Shown here piece after piece: positions 1 to 13,776 of a stretch of 64,000 bases of DNA (positions within the stretch are counted from its first letter, which is position 1; every line of letters begins with the position of its first letter). The notes under the pieces were generated by a model. That model was not told the DNA's origin and did not search any database. It saw nothing but the letters and a program-made list of their open reading frames with translations. The position numbers and the translations under genes are program-made. Source of the stretch: Zygnema cylindricum (Eukaryota; Streptophyta; Zygnematophyceae; Zygnematales; Zygnemataceae); the NCBI GenBank assembly GCA_037447655.1, contig JBBHKE010000308.1, positions 144,812-208,811 on the forward strand, written 5' to 3'.

Positions 1-480
1 TACCGAAACGAAAAAATTAAAATACATTGTAAAATTTGTGAATCAAACTTTTTCGAAAAAAGGGTCTGAAAAAAACGGTCTGAAAAAAAATATATGAAAA
101 CGGTCCAAAAAACGGTCGGAAAAAACGTTGATAAAAAACGGTCTGAAAAAAACAGTCAGAAGAACAGTCTAAAAAAACGGTGAAAAGAGCGAACCGAAAA
201 ACCGGTCGTGAAAGAACGATCTTAAAAAAACAGTCAAAAAAAAACAGTATAAAAAGGCCAGAAAAAAACGATAGAAAAAACATAAAAACGGTCAAAAACG
301 GCCTAAAAAACGGAGAAAATATGCCCTACTGAAAACGGTCTGAAAAACGGACTAAAAAAAGATAAAAACGGTCTAAAAAGGACAAGAAAGCGGTATGAAA
401 AACTGTGTGAAAACGGTCCAAAAAGATCTAAAAACGGTGTAAAAAACAGCCTAAAAAACTGTCCAAAAAAGGCCTGGAAT
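1..480. repeat. Degenerate minisatellite, A-rich
   Basis: An array of short units close to AAAAAACGGTCTG repeats with small variations (gaaaaaacggtc, aaaacggtctg, aaaacagtc) across the whole stretch. It starts before the left edge of the window. A similar A-rich array sits at 20560-22320, and both arrays have an FB1 element at or inside them. No gene is seen in it. Confidence 0.75.
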
Positions 481-527
481 TTTCAGACCGTCCGGGGAAT
501 AACACGTACAGTTGAGTGGACTGGCCG

Positions 528-705
528 TACAGTTATCGCCGATAGTTATCCATATCGGTGTTATCGCCGATAAACAACCAATATTATCGGTTATTTATCG
601 GCGATAACACCGATGGCGATATATCGTACCAATAAATCGATTATCGACAACCCGAAAAAAAGCCCATATCGGTTATCGGCAAATCCTTACCGATACACAA
701 CACTA
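528..705. mobile_element. FB1 foldback element, right end
   Basis: The sequence is dense in TATCGGCGATA-type palindromic words and ends in CGATACACAACACTA, the inverted form of the TAGTGTTGGGTATCG terminus seen complete at 38891-39734. The left boundary is unclear, because the words start abruptly next to the minisatellite at 1-480. There is no coding capacity. Confidence 0.5.
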
Positions 706-710
706 GTTTT

Positions 711-3700
711 TTCCTACAGTTGTGGTTTCAACGGTACCTAAACTCATTACTCGGTTTAACCCTTTATAGCCTTCAAAAACTTGTGCAAAACCCAAAATCG
801 GTGTTTGCCTTCGGTACTTTTTAGAGTTCATTAAGCCTTGATAGGAATGTCTGTACGACTTTTTTTTGCTGTAGAAATTGATGTTATTCTTTGGATCCCA
901 TGGCTGGCCTTGAGAAGTCGATGACATTTTAGTTTCGACATTCCAATAATGTTCAATTTCCTCATTCCAGTGGATGTTTACTTTCAGCAATGGATAATCC
1001 AAATATAAATACTGGACAAATCCATACAAAAGGAATTTAACATTCGTTTTGTAAATAAACCGCTTAGCATGGACGTTTAAAGCTTTATTATAGCATTTCA
1101 CAACAATTTTGTTGACATGGCAGATGCTCCCACATGCACTAAAATTTCATAACATAGTTTTTTTCAAAGAACTTCACCCTCCCAAGTTCTGTCATGCCAC
1201 GGACCCTTACCACGAAACCTTAACTCTCAGTGCTCTACCGATTTCTAGCCCTCACAGATTGTTTCGACCTGCAAAGAAATATATATGTCCTTCGAAAATA
1301 TTAGCTTTCCGCATACAGATACAAATCCGCAGTCGAACTGAGAACTGTCTTTATACACCGATATTTAGCACTTTTTTAATTTTTGTATTGCATCGATCGC
1401 AACTTATTGCCTCTCTGCAAAACACATGGTTACTGTTTCATCGACAGGTAGAGCGCTGGCGATGTACAGCATCAAAATGCAGTGATGGTATTATACTTCG
1501 TAAATGATTGATGTGGGTCAATATACAACACTATAATTTGGCATAGCTGGATTTCAATATTTTGTATATAAGCAGTTCGATAGGAGTTGCACATCCTGTC
1601 TTAAAACTTGCAGCAGATAAGGAAAATACTGTAATGATGTCTTCACTGCCTGTAGTGTCTTAAAATTGGATTATCACATGCAACATGCATACAAGGTACA
1701 CTGCACTATGTAAAGAAAGTTTTCTGACTTGTTTAAAATATACCTCTTACAGTACTTCTTTTTACCGTCAACGTTTATCGGTGGCCCTACAACGAGTGCA
1801 TGCATCTATCCTCCTTGGATCGTCTATTGCGGCTATGGATCGTCGACGTGTCCCGGAACTCCCTACTCGTGCTCCTCCGGGGTTCGGGGACTTACGTGGC
1901 TGCTTTTCATAGATTTTTAGTTTTGTTGGGGTTTTGTTGATAGATGTTAACTCTTCCATTTGATGTTTCGTTTGTTGTTCTTCGCTTCTTTGGGTGTTTT
2001 CCGTTTATTGCCCATCTTTTCGTATTTTGGTTGCTTTTGCCTTGCTTATCGTCTTTGTTCCTTCCCCCGACATTTAGTTTTTCAGTTTTTGCCATACTAC
2101 TTCCTTTTGTTCACATGGACTCAGATGGTTTACCATCGCGCTTTTTAATAAAGTCGGCCCCCTTCTTTTTTTTTTCTTACAGTAGGCAGGTTTGCTTTGA
2201 GCCTCAAAACAACAAAAAATAAAATAACATGCAAGGATCCTTATCACTCAATGCCTTCCCTGATTATGGTCACTGTTGGACTTCATTGTTTTCATTGAAA
2301 AACGCACAATGGAGGAGTGAGGCAAAAGGTGAACTGACAGTGACACTCTAAGCAAAACTAGCAAAAAAACAAGGACAAATGAAGAAATAGCACAGATGTC
2401 AGGTAATGCAGGAATCATAGGTGTAATGTATGAAAACAATTGACAACAGTAACTATTGTTATGCGTTCTATCCGTGAAGTACCGTATATAGTACCTGAAC
2501 TGTACAGGACAACAAAATACAGCCTTCAAAGTTGTCTTCAAGTGTTAAACCTACAATTGTAGAAAAGAAAAACAAGGAAAAAGGGTAAAACTGCAGAGCT
2601 TTTAGATGGTAGTGATGGAGAAGAAAAACTGTCGACAGAGCGACATGGAGGCAATATATTTACATCGGAATGTCAACAAGACACCGAAGAAGAAAGCATC
2701 CGTGGTTTTCAATATGCTCATGGAAACAGGTGAAAAAATTGGCCCAACACATTCACTCAATGTGAAAAAACCACGGAACTAATGGATATCTTCCTCAAAA
2801 CTTAGAATTCAATAGTGAAACTAGGAAAGAATCCCTCAACAGAAAAACCTAAACTAGACACATGTCAGCAATGTCTCCCAAGTCTCAAGGCCAAGTTTCC
2901 ACTATATTAAATAAAAGCAAGGAAATTTAAGAACAATAAAAAGTAACGAGACATGGAATATGACTATAACGGACAGTCCTGTCAGGTCGACAAAAATTTG
3001 CTGAGACCAACCCTGTGAGAAATAAAAAATACCTCCTAAAGTGTTTAACATAATTCATGCCAATAGTTCCTGTCCGTTTCCTCGAACTGTCCTGAACCTC
3101 GACATCACCCGTTTGGTAAATCGAGGGAAATTTAACTATGTATTGGGTGGAACGACAGAGCAAAAACTGTTTCATAATAGTAAGGAGTAAGACATGAAGC
3201 CACAAGCTGTCTTTTAAATTAGTCAGTAACCATTGCACGAATCACTCGTTGTCATCACAGTTGACCGTACAATAAAAGGTGACAAAAATTTCCTACTAGA
3301 TGAAGAAAATGGACTGTGTGTTCTGATTAGCTTTATCAAGTCCAAGTCTTCCTCGATGAGCGAAACCAGACAGGGGGAAGCACCGAATGTAGGCTGCCGA
3401 GAGGGAGGGAGGGAAAGAGGGAGGGAGACAGAGAGAGAGAGAAAGGAACCTTCTTGTGTCTATTGACCGCAGATAACCTGCTTTATGTAATCTGCTTTAG
3501 GCCACGACTGTCATCTCAAGCCTTAATTTTCCTGTGCTGTCTCCTTCCGCATGGGGAGCACATCTGCGATGTTCTCGGGATCACAAATGTAGCCGTCACA
3601 AGTGGATCCCTGATGCCACCAGTCTCGCATTCTGCCACCACCACATCAGGCAGAAAAGAACAAAAACCTGCCCTTCAGCAAAAAAAAACAAAGTGTAGTA

Positions 3701-4200
3701 CAGTACAGTACAGTAAAATAAAGCAGTGCAGTCGTACAATACTGTCATATAGTATAAATTTATTACCAAAAGACACGGTGATAAAGGCACAATTCAGGAG
3801 TACAACAATGGACTCATTATTGAAGTACAGGCAGACGTGACCTATCGAGTTGGAACAAGCAGGATTGTGCATCATTCCTGAGGATAGATCCGAAGACGTA
3901 TAAACCATAGTCCAGATTTGCAAATACAACTGGAAAGACAATGCGTGCTTCCCTTGAATTATACGCGTACAGTATGGTATAATACTCATATAGTATGGGG
4001 AAACCACACATAGCATTTCCAATTGTTTTCGACATTTTAACCATGATATAAAGCGCAAAACAAGTCAATTAGCTACTGGATACCAGCACAACCAAAATTT
4101 CCTATGGACTAAGAATGTGAAACCATAGAAGAGAGTAAAGTGCCTGAACTCAGGTTAGCCACTGTCATTGTTTGTCAAATAACACACTAGACCAAAGCTG
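711..4200. other. No recognisable gene
   Basis: I see no gene I can name here. The stretch holds AT-rich sequence, a short GA-rich run around 3403-3445, and a small tandem CAGTA run near 3694-3715. Several open frames up to 132 codons exist but lack any family resemblance. Confidence 0.5.
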
Positions 4201-7200
4201 CTATCCCATGCCAGAATTGGACGATTCAACTCCCCAAGCATCCACTTCTTGAGAAGCTGGTGCAAGGCAAACAACGAGTAAAACAGTAAAAATGGTGAAC
4301 TGATTCATAACATGAAAATGGTAAAAGTGATTCTCAGAATGAGTCTTTCCTGACTTAATATGCAACACCATAGAACAAAGTGCTTTATCAGCAAACCATA
4401 GCCAAAATAACTCAAGCCATACAACCAAAGAGCTTCAATTGTCTCTACAAAAAAGTGTCATACACAGAAGCTGGAGACACACCTGTAAATATCGTGAGTG
4501 AAGGTAGAGCCCCATGTTCCGAGAAAGACAGAGGCCATTGCACAAATTGTCTTGTCAACCAGACTTATCACTTCTGGGTTGGTAGCCAGACCCTTCTTCA
4601 CAAGTGGCTCTGCCCAGGGTTGCCCAGACAGTTTCGGCATTTGTACAAAAGGAAGGGACTTTCCCTGCATCCACGCAGGTGTGTTTGTCATCATTAATTA
4701 GCAAAAAAAAATCCCCATGATAAACTGAGTAACACTCACTTGAACCTTACGCTGCCTGTTCTCCTGGGTGAGAAAAAGCCGGACATATTTTGTTGTATTG
4801 GGCCATAAATAGTATGACATAAAACCGTATTGACTTCAATAGAGCATAGAATACATAATACTTTGCACCACTTTGTATCCCTTTAATGTGAATCGACTAT
4901 AATAGAACCAAAATGAGCGCAGGCTAGGCGAAAGCTTTGTCAAAATCGAAAAAGCAAAAACCAGGCATTTTGATCCGATGCTCACCTCAAACTCCAGCGC
5001 TTGCCGTAAAACCGCAAGCTCCAAACTTTCTGCATTTGTTGCGAGAAACACCATGCCTGTACGAGGATGTTGACGAAGGCGGTCAGCAAGGCAGCGGCCA
5101 ACCTGTCGAATGGGATGCCAGCATGGCACACGCCTTGGGGTGGCACCCTTCAGGCAGTGCCCAAAAAAGTCCCCCCGTCGGAGATGTACAGCCATAAAAC
5201 CGGTGCCTAAATATGTATTTATCAAACCAGCTGCTGTTTCCTGAGGAAAATGACCACACCCTAGCCCATCTCATGCATCAGTTGCCCCGGTCATGCAGTC
5301 CAAAGAATGTGATGAGGTGACAGGGCACCCGTCAACCACAAATGACAAGAACAGTCATGTGTGAAAACTTACAGCCATAGTTCAATTTTGAAAACAATTG
5401 GAAACAGTTTGTGCAGTTACACCATACTATACCTGTACTATACGGGTATTTCGGATATAGTTCGCATATAATACGGGATAACAATGTATGCCGTCTCCAA
5501 TTATTTATGCACATTTGTGCTCTCGTACCATTTGTACGAGAGCAAAGCCATAGGTATCTCCATGGCAGTGCACACTTTACGTTAACCATACTAAACCATT
5601 CATACACGAACCTTCAGCTCACTCACGTTTCATGGCCACATTTATCTCTCAATCGGAGTTTTATCACTTTTTACTGTAGGCATTAGATCGCCAATAAGCC
5701 ATTATTCCAGCATAAGTCAGCCCTTAGCCCAAATTTTTTGAGATGCGCAACCAAAAATGACTATCCCTCCATTGATGCGTCAAAAAAGTTTGATGCGGTG
5801 CATGTAACAATTGACGGGGTTATTACAGTATCGAAGCCCCGTTTTGAGGATAAATCATACAATTCATTCACTTTTTTAAATAATCATACCTACGGTTCAC
5901 CCTAAAACTGTACGATTCAACCACAACATAAGATAAAATCTCTCTAGTGTAATTACCCTATGATTGAAGCTAATATCTTTGTACCTGAATGGCTTTGCTA
6001 GGGACAAGGAACCCTCGACATGTGTCCTTCACCAGCAACGGCGTAGCTCCTTCAAACCTCAGTTCCCGTCCTCCCACACCAAACATGTTGCCAAAGGCAA
6101 CCAGATGGTGGTCACTATGAAACTTGCGAATGAAATCGCCACTCGGGTACTTGAACCATGGTCCAGGTGTCCGTCGCTTTGCAATCTCCAACTTGGGAAA
6201 AGTGATGTTCAGCACTTCATAGCGTCCATATATTGTACGACAAATGTCTTCGGTCTGTAAAGGAAGAGATCCAGAACCCAATTTAACTGATCATTAGGGA
6301 TAAATCACCATTTCTGAAATGATGTTTACCTCTAATACAACAAAAAACTGACATAAGGAACATATCACACACAGCCGGGAAAAAAATGCAGATAACCTCA
6401 TTTGTGTAGTTCTTGTTTAGCAACATCAGCGTATAATGTGAACATGCTTTTCTGATCAGAAAAACCACAGACAAGGCTAACCCTTGTGGATTCAGGTTTG
6501 TTAAGGCTCACGGCATGAATAGAATATTGACCACTTGCATCCTGATTGAGTTATTGCTATACATATCCCAAATATGTGAGAATGCTTTGAAGTTTTTATG
6601 CCTTCAAAAAAATGCAGTAATCATTGTTTGAAATACACACCTGCCAGGCAGCCTTTCCTACGCAATAAAACCAGAGGTCCAAACAAGACAACTCAACCCT
6701 GTTTGGCTGCCTGAAACAGTCGGGTAAAAACCAATTGGGCGACACTACAGTAACAAATGTTAAGTCTAAATTGTTTCTTGTTTTAACCATATTAAATCTT
6801 TCAATGCGTTCAAAACACAATTAATCTACGCTCACCTTGGCACGTACAACTAATGTCCTGGTAAAATTTCTTAATCCATTTCATATTCCGGATAAAATTA
6901 GTATAAAAGGAACTTAATACAAAGGTATGTAAAGGACAGAAAATAAGGTAAAGAATTGAACAGAAGTTAGCTACTAGGGTAATAATGAGCGCTATAACTG
7001 GCCCCACTGGCTGGTGACAGAAGTAGTCGTACAGAACAATGTACGATTAGTAGAAAATTGTACAATATTCCATACGGTTGCTGTAATTACTTGCAAACAT
7101 CAACAGTAATCGTGCATACACAAGTGCGTATAAGGATGGCCATTGTTGGCCCTCCCATACATATTTGACAACCGTATGATATTATAGGTGTATCTGGAGG

Positions 7201-8876
7201 GGGAACGTATCGAGCAATGGCTTCAGGGATGCAAGAGATGGACAGATACGATAAAAACCTGCCTGGTACGTGTGCACGTGGCAGATAAAACGACCCACGC
7301 GTGCTTGTGGAGCGATTGTCTGTCGGTACTCGTCAAGTGAGATGAGCACTTTGGCTCCAAAGCATTCTTCAACTGCATTAAGGTCTGCAAAATCCCACAT
7401 GAAAAACAAATGAATAATTCAGGACATGCAGTGAAAGATAAGTGTCTCCATCGAAAGGAAAGGGAAAACAAAGATATGTTTAATTACTGGAAAGACAGAA
7501 GAGGCAATAAAGACCAACCAAGGAGATTATCGTAGTTGTAGTCTATGCCAGTGGTAGGCAAAATGAGAGTCCGATTCAGCAAAGCAGCATCCAGCATGCT
7601 TTGTCGTATGCAAGCTAACCTGTTGCTCAACTGACCCGCGGAGCACATGGCCAACAGATACCTAGTGGATTGAAAAAAGGGAAAAACAGCAGAATGACTA
7701 GAATTAGCTTTGTACTTCGGCAGCTGCTTCAGTTCTGATATGCCGTTACAGCAGTCCCTTCTCAAACAATCACCAAGAAACAATGGAAACGACTGAGCTG
7801 AAGTGCTAAGCCGAACATGGTCCTCCAAAGACCTTCACGGACAAAGACGTCTTCAAATAGTCCAGTCGTAAATAAAGGAACTCCCATCAAACAATTGCAC
7901 AAGGTCGTTGAGGATTGGAGGGAGATCGTCCTAATTCATGTTGCAAATAGTGACAGAGAGAGGCACGTACCTCTTCAGTTTTGGCCGCCACTTCACGGTT
8001 CCATCCTTCCTCTCGGTGCCCTGTAAATTACAGGCCGGCTCACCTGCCATATCATAGCATTCAAATCAATAAAGATGCTTCGGTTCAAACTAATTCTCGC
8101 ATGTGGCACTACCTGAACCGACACTCGAATATGGCATATACAAATGACCAAAATCAGGTTTGCGTGATAATGCACTAAAATCCTGCTGCATGTTGCAGCC
8201 ACAAGAGCGGGAAGTTTGACTCCCTTCACATTAAAGGGGCGGAAAGAAACATCTGTAAACGAAGCAAACAATCACCCAACTTTCCTTTCGAAAAATACAT
8301 TCTCCATAACTTGACCTCTACAGATGACACGTACGCAATTCGAGCTCTGCGGCGTTTGGAGAAACATAAACCAAGTGCAGAAGCACAAACAACAATTTCC
8401 AGATATGCATTACCAATTTCCGCTGGGTTTTCCTCGCCTTCCACGGTTTCTCCTTTAACAACTCGGGGAACCGACTTTATGTCTCCCTTCCTTTCTAATT
8501 CAGGTGCCCCCATACTAGTTCTATCTCCACTTAGCTGCCCAACAGTTTTCAAAACATTTGTGAGATTAACCTCCAATGCGTGAGTCCTCTCATCAGAGGT
8601 TCTTACAATGCGATCCAGCTTAGAGCCAATGCGATCTTCGATTTCTCTCATTGTGTCAATGTCCAAAATACCTCGTAGCTCAGGCCCTGAACCTACACCC
8701 TTATTCGTGACCATTAGAAACAAATACCCGAGCTGGAACCCTAAAAACAGAAAGATAAGACTAGGTATGCTGCAGGAGCGTCCAGAATTGGTCTTCATTT
8801 TAAGTCGCTTATCTTTGGAAGGGCCAAAGATATCGGACAAAGATGATCCTAACACAGCAACTGGTCTCCGTTCCAT
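4201..8876 (-). CDS. O-fucosyltransferase family type II membrane protein
   Basis: This is probably a Golgi GDP-fucose-dependent O-fucosyltransferase-like enzyme. Exons on the minus strand, in reading order, are 8414-8876, 8230-8252, 7971-8020, 7519-7661, 7259-7384, 6641-6744, 5985-6254, 4986-5240, 4483-4664 and 4201-4256. All have GT-AG borders and matching phases, giving about 557 aa, close to the ~560 aa of plant relatives. Residues 37-56 form a signal anchor, followed by a helical stalk. Family motifs follow: YLLAMCSAGQLSNR, then NAVEECFGAKVLISLDEY, FMAVHLRRGDFF (the H-x-R-R donor-binding type motif), VFLATNAES, and DKTICAMASVFLGTWGSTFT near the C-terminus. The family call is from remembered plant members; the acceptor is unknown. 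Three joints are uncertain: the 23-nt exon; the exon 5/6 join, where 7274-class GTACCA with acceptor 6711-6712 is an alternative; and the last donor. Using AG|GTGTGT at 4482 gives a shorter, different C-terminus than using AGGT|GTGTCT. Confidence 0.82.
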
Positions 8877-9200
8877 ATTCTAAAACTCCTGCCTACATTT
8901 TCTCGCCAAAGAAGTTGCCGAGAGCTAACAACTTGACGCCATTGAAACATGAAAGGTCCTCAAAATCCGGACACTTCTGTTGAATTGAAGATGGTTCCAG
9001 TCCTCCATGCCGTTCCCCGATTGACAGAGTTTACGGAAAACAGGAGTGCTGGCTAGTGATCAAACCAGGCGCCAGGTCTCCTCTCCGGTGTTCATCCGTC
9101 TGTGAAGGCGTTGCAGCATGCCTCGGTCACTCGAGCATCACATCATGTCGCCGGTACACCTACAGTAGACGCTGTGCGACAAGTCTGCATCGGTCCGGAG
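8877..9200. other. 5' flank of the O-fucosyltransferase-like gene
   Basis: This lies upstream of the minus-strand start codon at 8876. It is moderately GC-richer than its surroundings and probably holds the 5' UTR and promoter. I see no clear TATA box or other gene. Confidence 0.3.
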
Positions 9201-9744
9201 CATAGTTCAAAAGTAGGTGAAAGTAGGCCCATACAATATGCCTATTGTATGCAAAACATATATGCCCTTAAGACCCATATTGTATTGGTCGAAAAATGAA
9301 AAAAAATAGTTACAGGGTTGAGTTGCACATCGATCGATAGAGAATTAAACGTCATGTCTAAATTTTGAAAAAAAATCGGACAAAAAAAACAATTTCTGTG
9401 AGTTTTGAGGTAAAACTTATTTAAACCGTTAGATTCAGACGATCGGACGGTCTCTGATCAAAGTAGTGATCTAAGAAGATCACATGAAAAGCCCATAATA
9501 CAACTTACGATAGGACTATCTGTCATATTAGCGTCTGCAATTTTGAACGTCCGCGTGTTTTAGTTCGCTAAAAAATTTCGTCCGTCGGCGTGCGCTGAAC
9601 TATGATCATACGTCAGATTCGTACGTCCGTACAAGAGTGTCCACAACGAACACCCATACAGTATGCCTACTCTACGTGAGTTTAGTGCCAAGTTTTGTGC
9701 GCCTACCAAAGGCCTACCATAAAAACGCCTACTTTTGAACTATG
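9201..9744. mobile_element. M2 element, complete copy with 8-bp TSD
   Basis: The left end CATAGTTCAAAAGTAGG and right end CCTACTTTTGAACTATG are inverted repeats. GTCCGGAG directly flanks both ends, a perfect 8-bp target duplication as made by hAT-type transposases. The interior holds the family block CCCATACAATATGCCTATTG and a GATCGGACG block. At 544 bp with no transposase frame, it is a non-autonomous element. Confidence 0.85.
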
Positions 9745-10768
9745 GTCCGGAGTTCAGACGTTCATTACACCGCCTGGTCACAATTGAGGTCCATACATAA
9801 AAAGATATTACGGAATGCAAGCCCTCTGGGCATCTTGTCAGTGGTGAAACGTACGACGCATTTCGCACGGGTGAAATGCCGGTTCACACGGTTCACCACA
9901 CCGGGGAAACATGTTTGGCACCCTGTAGAGCATAGTTGTTCATAGCGTTTAGTGCAAACGATTCAATCGCGATGAATTATACGTAACGAACGCATTGAAC
10001 GTTTTGGGTTAAAAATCGTTAATGAATTTTCATCCGTACACTTCCGTACATATATAACAAACAAAAAATTACATATAGCGCAGTTTGTAAGTTTTCCGTT
10101 AAATGAGCGCTAAACAATTATAAATATTTAAATACGTATCACAATCTAACATTGCATCGTAATTCTTTCATCAACTGGTAGCGGAAAATGTAAAGACAGA
10201 CTGTGCCAAAAATATGGTAGATCCGGGTTTAAAAATTGGCAAGCGCTAATTTTTGTCAAAGTTCAGATAGCCATGGCCGCCTTCTCTCTGCCTTCTCTCT
10301 CTATCTCTCAGACATCACACGACTGCAAAAAAATAAAGTACAGACCATGTACAAATGACATTTTTTACATTGAGCATTGCACGACATAAAAAAACAAAAT
10401 ATTCAAAAAAGATCAATCACATTAATCTAAAAAAAATACAACTTTTTCATCTATCTCTACTCTAAATCCTCTTCCCCTACATCAACGTCCATGATGTCTT
10501 CATCCGAACCCTCTTCCCCTACCTCCCCATGGCGACTTCTTTCAAAAAAAATTGAAGAAGACGCCCGTACAATTTTCAAACTTACCGCGAGAAAATTTTG
10601 TGACGTTTCAACGTCTCTTTTTCGATGAAAGTCCATACATTTTCGATGAAATGACGTACATGTTCCGTGATATTTTGAACCTGATATTTCTGTTCAGTTC
10701 ACTAAACAGAAAGTACTAATAATTGCTACGTATCTTTTCCACGAATTCCGTACATTTTACGGGAAATA
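9745..10768. other. No recognisable gene
   Basis: AT-rich non-coding sequence. A partly self-complementary GTGAAACG/CGGTTCAC patch lies near 9843-9905, and a short CT-rich run near 10280-10310. Nothing codes convincingly. Confidence 0.4.
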
Positions 10769-11441
10769 TTGTACTTTCCCCGTAAATTGTCCGTTCAATT
10801 TAACGCGTTTTTTTTTTTGTTCTGTTTTTTTTTATTATATCGTTATTATTATTTCTTTATTATATTTTTTATTTTATTTTATAAATATATACATATATGT
10901 TTCAAATTAATTTTTCTTTGTTTTTTGTCTTTTTTTTATTTTGTTTTGCTATTATACATTTTTTTTGTTTATATTATTTTTTTTTCTATTTTTGTTTTAG
11001 TTTTATCATGCATTATTTTTGTCCTTTTATTGGATTTATTTTCTTTACTGTATTTTAGTTCATTGATTCCCTAGCCATTTTTATTCTATTTCATTTATTC
11101 ATTTCAATCCATCTTATGTTCATTGATGTATTATTTATTTTCCATTCTTTTGTTGATTCCATATTTTTTATTTTATTTTGTCCTTTTTACGATTAATTTG
11201 TCTTTATTCTACTTTCAACGGATTATTTTATATTTACTCTGAGACGCGATTTTGTCCTTATAATTTAATTGTTTCATTTTATTTATTATTCAGTTTATTT
11301 TTCGTTTTCATGTTATTTTCTTTTGTTTCTTTTATTTTGTTTAACGCTATTTTTACTTTATTTTCTTTTCTTTCAAGTTTATTTTCTTTTATATTTATTC
11401 TTATTTTGATTCTTTTTTTTTCTCTTATTGATTGTCATTAA
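10769..11441. repeat. T-rich low-complexity tract
   Basis: Almost every window of this tract is TTTTATT/TTTTCTTT sequence on the plus strand. The open frames in it (Phe/Leu/Ile only) are a product of composition, not genes. Confidence 0.7.
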
Positions 11442-13221
11442 TATGTTTTTCTCAACAGTCACGAATTATACGTTTCAATCGTAAATATTGAAAAAATCGC
11501 ACGATTTGAACAACACTGCTGTAGAGGGATTTTGTTTCACCAAAGCGTTTATACGTTAAACTCTGGCGGTGTTGCCCCAAATAATGAAAAGCTTATTTTC
11601 ATTATTTATAAAAGTATGGGTATATAACTATGTACAATATAAACGTTTCGGTTGCACGTTAATTATTATATTTAGTTATTTACACTATGCCTATAGTTGT
11701 TAGTTTTAATAACACCAATAATTTGATGGCGGCTCATTTTGGCCCGAAATCTAAAACTACACCGTGATTCGCTAATAACACTTATTCGTCGCCCCGATAT
11801 TTGACCGTCAAACTTAAAATATAATTAATATTTTTTTTTTCCTTTACGTTAATATAGCTAGTAATCTAATTTATGTCATTTACTCTTATTTGTACAGTTA
11901 TAGATAGTGCAGTGTACTAAATGTGTTCATCCTTACTAAAATTGCTCGTTATTCATACAATCGTGAAAGTGAGTGCGTCGACAATAAAATCCACACTCAA
12001 ATATGATTCCCACTCATAAAGATGGGGGAGAGTGCGCGAACTTGTTCTCACATCTTCAAACGTCGAGTAAACACAGGCTACAATATGCCAAAATGTATCC
12101 ATTTAGTGTATAAATTAGCGTTATATTTTGTTGGTGATAAGCCTTTGAACCCATAATAAATTTAATAACACTAACCGTTCCTTTGCACTAGATCTTTCCT
12201 AAAAATAATACCGAATCACGTTGTACTTCAATGCTAACAACAATATTAAGGAACTCGAAAACAATCAGTCACGGGTCCTTTCGCTAAATTAATGAGCATT
12301 ATAACCTTGCGTTTACCATAAAAACCCAACAACGCTAGTAGCAAAAGGGCACCTCTTTTGTGTTCAATACACCGCCATCGTTCTTAATTCTACCTATAAG
12401 GCTTCGAATACGACAAGTCACAAATAGTGCTAATATTTGCGGCAAATTGTAGACATCGACAAAGCTAACAACAGTTATAGATCTCGACGAAAATAACATC
12501 AATTGTAGACTTCTCAAATGCATGTTGTCAACCCCCAACCTTTTTTTATTTTTTATAACATCAAAGATTTAAAAGGTTTTGTGACATTCAAAAAGTCATG
12601 CTCACTTGTGACAATGTTGACGTCATTAATTTTATAACTTTTCGCCATGGCTTCACAAACTTGTTTTCTTCACTTTTACCATTCAAACTGCCATCAAACT
12701 ACGCCCAAAGGCATTAACAAAAATAACACTTTCATTTCATACCAATATTATCGCATTTCGTTCTAATAAGAGCTAAAGAGGAGCAACAAATTGAGAGGGA
12801 GGGGAACAGACGAAGATGACGTAATTTTGTACAAATAAACCTTAATGAAAGTTGTGAGGAAGGGGGGTGGACGGCCACGACGTAAACTTTTGTAAAAGAC
12901 CTAGACTGAACGCGGAGGTTTGAGGCCCCTGCAATTTTTTTATGTACATGCTCGTCATTTCTTACGTACAAGCGCGTGACGAGCAAGGATAAAATCAGCG
13001 TGTAAACAATTTAAAAAACCGCTTGCGATAACGTTTTCTAATTACGTGTTGGTTTTACTAAAATCACCTCGCGAGTCGATTTCACGTGAAGTTTTAGATA
13101 GAATTGGACGAAGTGGTTGTGGGTCGAAAAGGCAAGACGACAAACTACATTTTAAGTTTCATGATGACCTAAATATATTGTGATTTTTACAACATCTTTG
13201 TACGGCACAATATTTTTTCGT
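11442..13221. other. No gene; possible M3 end at 11757
   Basis: AT-rich sequence with no recognisable gene. At 11754-11785 the text CTACACCGTGATTCGCTAATAAC resembles an M3 left end and is followed by the same kind of interior (CGCCCCGATATTTGACCGTC), so a decayed M3 copy may start there. The right end was not found. Confidence 0.35.
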
Positions 13222-13560
13222 TGCAGTCTCAATTTGGGATGAAAAGGACAAACTAGGACTTAGGAAAATTTAGGTAGATAGTCCTCTCTCTCTGAGAGTT
13301 TGTATAAATTGGCATCTTTGCCACCCTATAACTTATCGGCTGGTTGGCCGTTTTCAGTGATTCTTTTTGCTACGGACTTAGGGGAGTCCACGCTGCACAG
13401 AGGTGCAGTCAAATTGTCAGTTTGCCTTCTTGGGCAGAAGTGGTCGTGGCTTAAAGTGGGTTAGTTAAACACTATCTAGAGGCTTCCTGAATTCTGTAGT
13501 CCAATGGAGGACACAGAATTGCAGGCCGTACCCTAAGGGCGCGACCCCATATGCCAACGT
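13222..13560 (+). mobile_element. Copia-type retrotransposon relic (LTR/leader and gag start)
   Basis: This aligns by eye with 62941-63420. It shares a GTATAAATTGGC TATA-like box, CAGTGATTCTTTTTGCTACGG, a half-tRNA-like leader, ACACTATCTAGA and then CCAATGGAG at the gag start. From the ATG at 13504 the frame reads MEDTELQAVP and stops, against MEPIQFQVMGPP in the right-hand copy. It is an old, broken copy of the same family; its full borders are not visible. Confidence 0.55.
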
Positions 13561-13776
13561 AAGGGTTTTTATTTTTTTTTCTATTTTCGAATATGCTAGA
13601 CGGTAAGTACATTGCCCACCATGATTAGCGCTAATATTTAAAAGGCTATATGCCATGTGCTCAGTTAGGGGTACTTGTTTTTGTCATTTTATCAAAAGTT
13701 GAGTGCCGAACGGAGAAAATTGCGGTAGGAAGAAATTTTAGAAACAGAAGGAAATTTTACGTCATCCTGAAACTTA
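13561..13776. other. Decayed sequence next to the Copia relic
   Basis: I see nothing recognisable beyond the relic. The TTA at 13774-13776 is the left target-site copy of the M4 element that follows. Confidence 0.3.

Noticed and set aside
703-1101. A 132-codon minus-strand frame with fairly natural composition
   Set aside because: No family resemblance, its stop falls in the end of an FB1 element, and a frame of this length is expected by chance about once in AT-rich DNA of this size.
10769-11441. Two hydrophobic frames resembling membrane proteins
   Set aside because: The tract is simple TTTTATT-type sequence; the hydrophobic residues come from T-rich codons.
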